Part shown: piece after piece, positions 37,776 to 48,278 of the stretch
Position numbering within the stretch: position 1 is the stretch's first letter
Layout: each line of letters begins with the position of its first letter
Assembly: GCA_003117195.1 (NCBI GenBank)
Contig: BDSI01000063.1
Location: 124,001 to 188,000 of the forward strand
Reading direction: 5' to 3'
DNA length: 64,000 bases
Origin: Eudorina sp. 2006-703-Eu-15
Lineage: Eukaryota; Chlorophyta; Chlorophyceae; Chlamydomonadales; Volvocaceae
Position numbers and translations under genes: made by a program
The notes under the pieces: model-generated
Seen by the model: only the letters and a program-made list of their open reading frames with translations
Database searches by the model: none
Told to the model about the DNA's origin: nothing

Positions 37776-37844
37776 CGCAACATCAGCTTGGCGTGACGAC
37801 GTCTGCAGCTGCGCACCGCTGCAGCGCTGACGGGTCGTCCGCCC

Positions 37845-40800
37845 ATGCCCAGCTCCACCGCGGGGCCACAGGGGAGCGGGCCGTCCTCGCCGTGGCCAAT
37901 CCTTGCCGCCCGCGCCCATGTCATCCTCAATGCGGAGCACCAGCGGCAGCGCCAAGCTGCCTTCCAGGCCCTCCGCCCCATCACCACGCAGCTCCTGCCG
38001 CTCCGAGACCAGCCGGACAGGCTGCAGCCGCAGCTGGTGGCGCTGCAGCAGCTGCTGCAGGACCTGCCTCCAGCGGGCGTGGAGGGCTGTTGGGACTATG
38101 TGGCCTTCCCCCTCATGGTCTTGCTAGATGCGGTGCTGCCGTCACGTCGTGAGGCGTCACGGTCGCTGTCGGTAGCCAGTGGCAGCGGCGGCGGCGGCGG
38201 CACCGGCGGGACCAGTGCGGACCAGGCAGCCGGTGCCGGGGGCAGCGGCCTGGCCGCCAACGGGGGCGCCGCTCCCTCGGGCGCGGCGGGGGAGATGGTG
38301 GTGGCGGCTTGCCGGAGCGATCGGGTGGTGGAGGCGTTGCTAGGTGGGTTTCGGGGCGGGTTGAGCGGATGATGACGAGGGACGCCGGTTGGGTTGGCGC
38401 GTGAGGATGACACAGCAGGAGGCTCAGAGTAGAGTACACCCTTGCCACAGCACATCATGAGGGCTGCTTGATGGACGCGGAGTGAGGCTGTGCGGACAGG
38501 AGGGATGCCCGCTCGTGCGTCCCCTCCTCGTCCCGCCTTGGTGCCAGCGTGTCGGTGCGCCTGCCGCTCTGCAGACAGGGCAGTAGGATAGTTCCGCAAG
38601 GGCATTGCCGAGTGCAGCAAGAGGAAGTGAGGCGCCTTGCGCCAGGCGACGACTTGGGGTAATCCCTAGGTTGTGGCGTCCACAGCCACTCGGCTGTTTG
38701 CACTCAGTTTCCGGGACCCTCCTCCATCGTCTCCCAACAGCACGGACTCAGGACCCCGCCCTGCTTGCCGTTCCCTCACGCCCTCCTTCGGGCCGGCAGC
38801 CGCACTCCTCGCGCTGCTGCGGTGCGTCGCCCCGGCGGGCGGAGACGACGCGGACGGCATCGGCAGCCGCCGGGGCGGCGGAGGCCCAGCGACCCAACCC
38901 GCCATAGGAGCAGGAGGGGGACACAGCGGTGCCGCCGGCGGGGATCCGACGGCCGACCGGGCTGTGGCGGCGCTTCAGCACCTGGCGCCTCTGCTGCAGT
39001 TGGGCCGCAGCGACGCTTCCGAGGAGGTGCACATCGCCCTGCAGCACTGCCTGACGGCGGCCCTAGCGCCTCTGGCGGCGGCGGCAGCGGCGGGGCCGGA
39101 GTCGGGGGACGACGCGGGAGCCGCCGGAGGTGGCACAGAGGATAGCGGCGGCGCGCCGGGTAGGGGTAGTGGTACGGGTCAGGGGCGCGCGGCACCGCTT
39201 TGCAGCGAGGAGCTGGCGCCGCTGGCCGGGTACCTGGTGCACAGCTGCCTGGAGGTTTCGGAGCGGGAGGTCCTGGAGGGCCACCGAGGTGCGATGCGAT
39301 GCGATGCGGTGTGTATTGCGCCGAGGCCACCGGGGCCCCCGCCCGGCCCTCACCTGCCCGAGGGAGGGGCCACGCCACGCGTGTCCCAACGTGCACTGAA
39401 CTGCCAGGCAGGTCGCCAAGGTGGACTGCGGCGGACAGCGAGGCGGGCGTGTGGAGGGAGTGGGGGCTAAATTGAAAAGGAAATAAACCCGAAAAAACGA
39501 GCCCTGGCACACCCAGGGAGTGGGGGCGGGGCGGACCTCCGCACATTGGTGCGGTCTCCAATCCAACCGCTTGGGGGATGGGCTTTGGGGCCCCGCTATT
39601 GCGCCGCATGCTACCCGGCGGCCACACACAGTATCTATCTCCGAGTTTCGCTTCTCCTGGTGGGTGCCCGCATGAAAGAAAAGACCGCACCATGTGCCAT
39701 GCTTGCGGATACCGCTGTAGGTCCGCCTGACAATAACAGGTCGACTGAGGCCCGATGAATGCGACGAGATATGCCTGATACTGGCAGGCATATGGGCACG
39801 GCGACGACGCGCGCGCGGGGCATCGCGCGCTCGTTGGAGTATATACCCCGACCCCGACTGGTGGCGGAGCAAAGAACAGACCGCCGCGGGTTTCTACGCC
39901 AATCTGCGTGCTGCAGCGCCGGACTTTACCACCGTGCAGCAGCGTTCGCGCAGGTCCCTCCCATCCCGGCCCCGGACACCCATTTTGTTATTGGATGGGC
40001 CCTGTCAGACCCTGTTTGGTCGCCGCCCCCGCAGGCAGCAAGGCCCTGTGCGCGGCGGCGCTGTCCAGCCTGGGGGGGCTGCTGGCGGCCCTGCCCGACC
40101 CGGCCGTGCTGGGCTTCTTCCTGCCGGGGGTGGTGTCCGGTCTGTCCAAGCACCTGCTGGCCGCAGGTGCGGTGGGCGGGGCGGGGCGGGGCGGGGCGGG
40201 GCGGGGCACTCTAGCGGTTCGACCAGGCAAGAGCCAATCTGCGCACAGAGCAGCTCTGAGCAGTCAGCACAGGCCTCGTTGCTCACGAGCCAATCGTCCC
40301 TCCACAAGCACCCTTCTTTCGGTGCCCTCCCCCCGCCGCCCGTCTGTCTGTCTGTCTGTCTGTGGACCGCGCGCTGCCCTGACCAGGGACCGGCGCCGCG
40401 CTCAGCGGCCCCCCCGGGCCCCCGGGCGCCGCCGCCACCGTGGCGGCCCTCTCGTGCCTCCGCACCGCCGTCACCACCGTCCTCTCCGACGACAGCACCG
40501 CACCCATCCTCGGCTCCGTCGCCGGCGTCGGCAGCGGCGGCGGCAGCGCCGCCGCCGCCGCCTCTGCTCCCCTGGCGGCCGACGTCCGCAGCGCAGCGGA
40601 CGCGCTGTCGGCGCTGAGGCAGCTCAGCCTCGGGTCCGCCGCGTCAGCCACGGTCGTACCCGCGGCGGCGCAGGCGCAGGCGCCGGCGGCCGCGCCGCCG
40701 CCGCCGCCGCCGCGGCGGTGCCTTCGCGTGGATCGCACCCTGGCCTGGCTGGAGGAGACCAGTGACCGCATCAATTCGCTGCTGGGTCGGGTACTGCCGC

Positions 40801-43800
40801 CGCTGTGCGCCCACCCGCGGCCCGCCGTACGGTCTGAGCTGGGTGTCACGGTGGCGGCGCTGCTGGACGGCTGCGGCCGCGCCCTGGCCGCCTCCCAGCC
40901 GCTGCTGCTGCGGCTGCTGTTCACGCTGGCGCAGGACGAGTGGCGGCAGGTGGCGGAGCCGTGCCAGGAGTGGGTGGCGCGGCGGACGCCGCCGGTCGCG
41001 CCCGCGCCCGCGGCGGCACCGCCGTCGCAGCCTCGGCTGTCGGCGCCTGGGACGGGGACAGGAAGCGGAGCCGGTGCGAGTGGCGACGGAGGCGGAGGCG
41101 GCGGAACGAGGGTACGGCAGCCGGTGGATCTGAAGACGCTGGAGGACGACTTTGAGGCCTTCATGCAGGGCCTTATGTCCGACAGCGTGCTCCTAGACCA
41201 GCCCGCCCTGGAGCTGGACGAGGGGGAGCTGTACGGCGGCTCGGACGAGGGCGCCGGCGGGCGCGACCAGGGCAGCGGCGGCACCGCCACCGCCACCACC
41301 ACCGCCGCCGCCGCCGCCGCCGCAATGGCTTTCACGCTGCCGGCCCCATCCGCCACTCCGGCAATTGCCCCCGCTGCGGTGGCACCCCCATCCACGGCCG
41401 CGGCGGCGGCGCCGCCGCCAGCCTTGCCTGGGCTGCAGCGCCTGATTTCGGAGAGCGCCACCTCTGTCCAGCTGCTGAGGTCGGTTCGTGCCGGCGAGGC
41501 GGAGGCGGTGGTGCAGGCGCGCTGCCTCACCACGGCGCTGCTGGTGGCGGGCCCCGCCCGAGCGGCGGAGTGGCTGCTGCTGCGCCCCGCCGCGCTGGCC
41601 GACACGCTGGAGGGCCTCTTCCGCTGCTTCGCCTTCGACCGCAACGCCGCCACCCTGGTCCTGCACCTGCGCGGCGAGGCGGGGTCGTACGCGCCGTCCG
41701 TTGTCGCGGCGCCAGCGCCGGCGGCGCCGGCGGCGGGTGAGCCGTATGGGAGCGGCAGCGCCGCCGCGTCTGCCGCTGCCGCAGCCGCCGCAGCCGCCCT
41801 GGCGGGCGGTGCCGTGGCGGCGGCGGCGTTGCCGCGGATGCCGCTGGGGTTGCTCTACCTGGCCTCCCAGCGGTCGTACTCGGCGCTGGCGGCGGTGGCC
41901 AGGACCCTGGGGCGGTTAGCAAGGGCGGCAGACGCGGCGGGGAGGGGCGCTGCCGGCGCCGCCGCGGGGCCGGCTCACGCCAGCGGCGGGGCCAGCAGCG
42001 GGTTCCGGCGGCTGGTGGACGAGTTGGGGACCGACTTGCGGCGCGTGGCGGCGAGAGGCGACGGGATGAGCGGCCGTGGCGGTCCTGGGAGCCCTGGCGC
42101 TGGCGTCGGGGCGACTGGGGAGGAGGAGGGCGATGACGAGGACGAGAGGGGGGAGGAGGAGGAGGAGGAGCAGCAACAGGTTGAGGAGCGGGGCAGCGGA
42201 CGGCGGCTGGGGGGCCACAGCTGGCAGCTGGAAGCGGCGGCGGTGGTGGCGGTGATGGCGGAGGTGGTCATCGGCGCATCCAACGCCTGGGCGCCGCCGC
42301 TGGGCACTCAGAGCGGACAGCCCTCCGCAGCCGCGGCTGCAGACAGCGCCGCCGCGGACCAGCCGCTGCCGCCGGAGCTCGGGACGGCGGCGGCGGCGGC
42401 GGCGGGGGCGGCGGAGACTCCTTTCCCGCCCTCGGATCCGGCCTTTGAGGCCGTGCTCCTGAGCCTGCTGCAGGAGCTCATGCGCCCGGCCCTGATCAAG
42501 TTGCCCACTCATAACGAGACGGACTCCTCCACCACCACCACCACCACCCGCGGCGGCAGGAGCGGCACCAGCGGCCGCGGCGGGCCCGCCGGTGCGTTCG
42601 GCGCGTTTCATTCGTATGACGATGTCGTACAATCCGAATTGTCGGGGGCGTTACAGCAACAGCAGCAGCGGCGGGGGGCCCGGCGGCGGCGGCGGCCGCT
42701 GACGGCGCAGGAGCTGGGCGAGAACGTGATGCTGCTGCGGGTGGTGCTGGAGGCGGTGGGCACGGCGGCGAGGGCGGTGGGCCCGCGGTTCGCGGGGCAG
42801 GGCCGGCTGCTGAGGGCGGTGCTGGTGCCGCTGCTGGAGCTGCTGGGGGACCCGTCGCCGCCCGTGGCGGCGGCCGCGGACACGGCCCTGCAGTCCGTGA
42901 GTCACCTCGTCAATGAATTTCGAACCATTTTGCGAACCACCACTTGCCCCCTGCCGCCATCTTCGGCGATCCAATCGCGGCCGCATTCCGCCGCCGTCCG
43001 CAATCCTGCAAAGCCAAAACAGGACCCCGTCGGCTCGTGAGTGGTGGCCGCGGCCGTCTCGTTCTCGTTCCTGGTGCCGGCGCGGCGGCTAGCGCCAGCG
43101 GGTTCGAGGGACCAACCAACGCCCGCGCACCCGCCGACGAGGGTACGCCTCCCTCCCGCTGTATGGTCCGCATCCTCCCCATCCCCTCCTCCCCTCCCCT
43201 CTTACCCTCCCCTCCCCGCCATGTCCACCAGTGTCCTAATTCCGCTCCTCCGCCCCTCCGCCCCTCCGCCCCTCCGCCCCTCCGCTCCACCTGTCGTGTT
43301 GCCGCAGATCTGCGTGCACTGCGGCTACAGCGGCTCCCTGACGGCCCTGCTGGGGGCCAACGCGGACTACCTGGTGGACGGACTGTGCGCCCGGCTGAGG
43401 GACCTCACCCGCCACCCACGCGCCCCGCAGCTGCTGGCGGCGCTGCTGCGGCGGGCGGGTGTGGCGCCGCAGCTGCTGCCGCTCATGGCGGAGCCGCTGC
43501 AGCGCACCCTGCAGGTGGGGCGCTCAGCAAGGGCAAGGGGAAGGGAAAGGGCAAGAGGAAGGGCAAGGGGAAGGGGAAGGGCAAGGGGAAGGGCGAGGGG
43601 AAGGGCGAGGGGAAGGGCGAGGGGAAGGGCGAGGGGAAGGGCGTGGGGAAGAGGGAGCGCAAGTGGCGGCGCATGTCCCATTCTCACACACTCAATCACA
43701 CACCCATCCTGCCCCATCCTATCCTAGCACGTCCCCGCCCCAACCTGGGTGTGTTTAGAAATGGAACCAGCCCGACCCGAACCAACCTCCAATATGCTTA

Positions 43801-46731
43801 CCATATTAACCTGCGAATTGGAAAACATAAAAACAGCAACAAGGCAGCCGCGCCACCACCGACAAAAGTTGCAGGACAAAACAAGACCCGGCAGGAAATG
43901 GGCGACCCAGCAGTACCCGAACCGAATTAATATTAACGATACCGACCTAGAGGACATGTGAAGAAGTGGTGATGTAGGCGCCGAACCTGGATGTGTCTGG
44001 GTAACGCACCTAACGCAACCCCGCCTTAACCTGGGTGTGACTGGGCAACCCACATCCTGGACTGCACTCATCGACCGACTCGTCGATGTCGAACTGTCTG
44101 TGTTTCGCGGTTGTGTCAGTGCCTGGATCCCCGTCAAGGAAGCCAGAGGAAGAAGCCGCGAAGCGAGAGCCGAATCGGCTCCGATACCCCCGGAAGCTGC
44201 ATCCCCGAAAGCTCCCCCTGGCTGACCACTGATGGGTGACTACACATTGGTGACTACTGAGCCTGACTGCCCAGTATTGACAAACACCTGACTGCCCGGA
44301 TCGCAGGGCCTGTCGCCGCTGGCCCGCCACTGGGCCCCCCAATACGCTCATTCGTACCTTGCCGTACTGCGGGAGCTCGCCGCCGGCGCCGCCGCCGAGG
44401 CGTCCGCCGCCGCGGAGGAGTCCCGCCGGGCCGTCGGCGAGCTGAACCAACTCGCCGCGGAGGCTCGCGACAAGGAGCGAGCCGCGGAGGCGGAGGCGGC
44501 CGCAGGCCGCGACGGCGACGATGCCGACGCAGACGGTGGAGTGGAGGAAATACGGCATGAGGATGTCCGGAAGTTCTTCTTGGAGCGGGGCGCAGCTGGT
44601 GGCGACCCCGGGGAGCGGGCGGCTGAGGAGGAGCGGCGGCAGCGGCCGTTGTACACTATGACGGCGGGGCAGCTGGAGGATGGCGAGCTGCGCTTCCGAC
44701 GCCTGCACGCCGCGGCGGTGGTGGCGGGCGCCGCCGCCGACGGCGCGACCCCGCTGCTGATGTCGAACGACCTGCGCGCGGCCGTGGCGGCGTCGGAGGC
44801 GCTGCGCGGGGCGCTGGCGGCGCTGGCGGCGGCGACGCCGGCGGTGGAGGCGGAGGCGGCTGTGTTGGAGGAGTACGGCGGCGCGGAGGCGCGGCTGCGG
44901 CCGGTGCGGCCGGAGAGTCCCAAGGTGCTGCCGGCGGTGGCGGCGGCGTGGGGACCGCTGATGGCGGCGCTGAGGGACGCGAGGACGCCGGTGGTCGAGC
45001 GCGGCGTGGCGGCGGTGGCGGAGCTGGTGGCGGTCGCGGGTGAGTGACCCGTGGGTCCATGACCCGTGGGTCGGTGGGTTCGTCGACAGAGGTGTGCGCG
45101 CGCAGGGGCCCCGCAGGCGCTGAACAGCGGTATGTGTCCCGCGGGCCTTGTACGCCTGTATGTATGTACGGGGGCGAAGGGGCGCTGGCGCTGACGGAGC
45201 CAGCTATTGCCACAGTCGATGATGGGAGGGTGACCGGATCCAGGCACGCCGCGTCCTGTCCGTGTCGGCTAGAGTGCCGGGGAGCGGACAAGACCCCCCT
45301 CTGAAGTGCTTCGCCTCCCCTCCCCTTCTAGGGTTTTTAAACCCTAGTCGAACCGTCGCTCTGGCAGCAGCAGTTTGAAAGGTCTACCAATTTCCTACAT
45401 CCCCTTCCCTTTCCGCACCGCACCGCACCGCACCGCAGGTGGTGTATTCCTCGCGCGGCGCTTCCAACAAGAGGCCTGGCCTGTGCTGCAGCGGCTGCTG
45501 ACCCACGGGTCGGCGTACGTACCCGGGCTGCTCAGCCTGGGCACGGACGCGGCGCGGAAGGCGCCGCCGTCGCGGCAGCGCTTGGAGCTGGGCGGCCCTG
45601 GCGCCGGCGGTGGCGGCGCCGTGGAGGTCCGCGGCGGGGAGGACGCGGCGGGGGCGCTGGCCCCGGCCGCCGTGACGCGGGTGCGGGTGGCGGCGCTGCG
45701 CTGCCTGGAGGCGGTGTGCCGCTGCCCGGACGCGATGGTGGCGGTGCGGACGCTGACGTGGGGCATCGCGCAGGTGAGCGTTTGAGCCTCGCACCCGTGG
45801 GTGGGCTGGCCTGATCTGATCTGATCTTGGTCGAGTTGACCAGCGGCTTCATTCGTGGAGTGCCCGTTCGCCAGGCAGGGGCGCGGCCGTTGGCTCTTGC
45901 CGCCCGTAGCATGGCCTCCGTCCTTCAAGACATTGGTTGCGGTGGGGGCTGCTTGGCCGCGAGGGCGCTGGGCCCTGCTGCATCCCGGACCTGGACACGG
46001 ACAAACCGCAATCTGTCATGCAGCCGCCATCAAAAACAGCAAGATACCGCGATGCCACGAGGCAGTACGGGCGTGACAAGCTTACCAGCAGCCTCCCTTG
46101 TCCCGCGCACCTCCGCCACGGTTGGGCGCCCCACCCCGCGCAGGCGGCGCTGCCCTTCCTGGGCTCCAGCCAGCCACCACCTCTCCACGAGGCGGCACAG
46201 GCCGCGCTGCTGGCCGTAGCCGCCCTGGACCCGGACGGCGTGTGGCTGATATTGTACGACACGTCGTACAACATGCCGCCGGTACCTGGCAGTGCTGCCA
46301 GCGGCGCCTCACCCGCACCCGCACCCGCCGGCTTGGTTGTCGAGTTGCCGGCTGGGGCCGAATCCGACAAGGCCGCGGTGCGGACAGGAGGGGTCCCTGC
46401 TGCAGGGGAGCACGGCAAGCAGCCGGTGGCGGGGGTCAGCTCCCGAGACCCGAAGGCGGTCCCGGTTCCGGAGCTGCCTTCGCTGCGCGCGCTGCTGCCC
46501 CCGCTGCCCGGCACCGGCGGGGGCGGGAGGCGCGGCCCGCCGGGGCTGTCGACGTCATCATTATTGTCATCGTCGTCGTCGCAGCAGCAGCCGCATTGGC
46601 CAGTCGACGGAGCGGTGGCGGCAGACTGCGGACCCCGGGCACGGGTACTTCTCGCTGCGGTAGAGGGGATAGAGGCGCCGTGGCACGCGACCCCGATCCC
46701 AAAGCTCGAGGATGTGGGTTGCGCGGGATAG
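37845..46731 (+). CDS. TTI1: TELO2-interacting protein 1 (TTI1), HEAT-repeat subunit of the TTT complex
   Basis: Eight exons join in phase: 37845-38343, 38800-39288, 40035-40166, 40387-42896, 43308-43514, 44307-45039, 45439-45773 and 46144-46731, giving 1,830 residues. The N-terminus matches TTI1 (FQALRPITTQLLPL, then GCWDYVAFPLMVLLDAVLPS). A hallmark segment is in exon 5: CGYSGSLTALLGANADYLVD. Exon 7 has FLARRFQQEAWPVLQRLL and exon 8 LPFLGSSQPPPLHEAAQAAL and LDPDGVWLIL. TTI1 forms the TTT complex with TELO2 and TTI2, which stabilises PI3K-like kinases such as TOR, ATM and ATR. The usual length is about 1,000-1,100 residues; the excess is Ala/Gly/Gln filler, mostly in exon 4. Introns carry GC-rich simple repeats. 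The exact start and the last exon's 3' end are the least certain parts. Confidence 0.9.
40174..40207 (+). repeat. (GGGGC)n run just inside TTI1 intron 3
   Basis: Six consecutive GGGGC-type units begin seven bases after the splice donor of exon 3. With this many G-tracts the RNA or DNA could fold into a G-quadruplex. Confidence 0.85.
40342..40363 (+). repeat. (TCTG)n microsatellite in TTI1 intron 3
   Basis: Five TCTG/GTCT tetranucleotide units in a row shortly before the exon 4 acceptor. Confidence 0.85.
43528..43663 (+). repeat. Purine-rich (GGGAAGGGC/GAGGGGAAGGGC)n tract in TTI1 intron 5
   Basis: About 135 bases made of imperfect GGGAAGGGCA/GGGAAGGGCGAGG units directly after the exon 5 donor. 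It is strongly strand-asymmetric (A/G). Confidence 0.88.
45413..45438 (+). repeat. (CCGCA)n pentamer repeat abutting the TTI1 exon 7 acceptor
   Basis: Five CCGCA units in tandem, the last forming the CCGCAG acceptor. Confidence 0.85.
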
Positions 46732-48278
46732 GCAGGAAGGTCCGATTGGGACCCTGCCAAGCGCTGCTGCGCGGCGGGACGCTTGCCGCCGGGTGCTCAT
46801 CAAATGGCTGTGACGAAGGGCCAAAGGGCTAGGGCCGCCGAAACGTGGGAGGGCGTGGGAGCGACCGCCAGCCGGGCACGGGGTTCGGCCACCACACGCA
46901 ACCGTCATGTTGCGAGAAGGCGCATGCTGAAGGCTTTATCTCGGGAGGCAGAGAAGAGAAGCGAAGAGGAGCCGTTGAATTGGCCAGGCCGCTGCGGACG
47001 TTGTGTTGTCCTTTGGTTCAGCCAGGGACACCCGCCCGACTTCAGCCAGTGGCCTCCTGCGCGCTTTTGAGCACCTGGGTGTGGAGCATGGCGCGTGAGG
47101 GGGTGTATGGCCGGGTGGTCCGGTATCCGCCCTGCCCCCGCCGGACGTCCATTCCCACGCGACGGGCGGTCGTGAGTGTGTTGGCTGCGGGACGTACGCA
47201 CAGAGACGTGCAGGTGGGCATTGCGCGGAGGTGCTCTCATCGAGTGCACGATGCCGTTGCGCGCCGCAGTCGTTGGGCGCTGTGTAATGCCTGGCCACTG
47301 GCCACCCGCAAGGATCAGGCACAGCCTTTCGAGGAGGCATGCCCAGCCCGCAGCGAGCCCGGGACTGGCCTTGTAGGGGTCCGCTGTATGCTCTCGCATA
47401 TCTTCTTATTGCAGTTGACGCTCGGTCACCCGCGCCACGCCAAGGCTAAACAGACAGACTTCGCGACATGTCAAGGCGACGATACCGGCGGCGATGTCGC
47501 GCCCCTTACTCCAATAGCCGTTTTGAGTCGGACGCGGGACCTGCCAACAATGCCGGCCTGCCGCTTCCCCCGTCTTAAGCTATGTGCAGCCGTCCGAGGT
47601 ACCACTCATTCATGTCGGGCCCAGATTGCCGGACATGCCCATTGCGGCAGTCCTCCTCCCGCAGTGCCGCACGGGGGCCTTGCAGTTGCGCGTTCGTTCG
47701 TCCGTTCGTTCACCCCAGCCCTCAGGCCAAGCAATGCGCTCATGCCGGTCCATAAATTGCCGTATGTGCAGGGGGCCACAGTATTGGCGGCCAGAAGCGC
47801 ATGCGCGAGATGAAGCGACATGGAATGGAATGCTCCCAAAATTAGCTGTGAGCGCGACCAAGCGAAAGAAAGATGTCTCCTGTGAACGGTGCTGTTTGCC
47901 TCGCCACCCGCCGCTGCCGTGCCACCACGGCGCTTCCGTCGTTGCATCGCGCGAAGTCCACACGCACACTCAACCGCATCCGTCCATTGGTTTCCCTCGC
48001 ATGTCGGCCGCAACAACGGGAACATGCATGCAACACACGCTGCGGACTTACCCGCCAACCACAAACGCGCCACACGTGCGCTTCCTGGCATGTATTGCCA
48101 AGCTTCGCCGTGGGCGCCGCGGCCGGTGTCCACACGTGGCGCGCGTGCCTTATTCCTTACAATCTGACCATCATCACCTCACCATCACCTCGCACATCCG
48201 ATCTGCCGACCCCGTTTGCGCCAGGTCGGGCTTCGTGCTGTTCTTCCACCCTCCCATCCACCTCGCCGCCCGGAGCAT
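46732..48278. other. Intergenic between convergent genes
   Basis: About 1.5 kb between the TTI1 stop and the SAM-protein stop. A plus-strand TGTAA at 47282-47286 may end TTI1. A short CGTT repeat lies near 47690-47712. Only antisense or short frames are open; no gene called. Confidence 0.4.
48157..48161 (-). terminator. Candidate poly(A) signal TGTAA for the SAM-domain gene
   Basis: TGTAA on the minus strand about 120 bases after the stop codon at 48279. Confidence 0.45.

Noticed and set aside
40283..41653. Minus-strand frame of 456 codons
   Set aside because: Antisense of TTI1 exon 4; the plus strand has conserved TTI1 sequence and phase-consistent splice sites.
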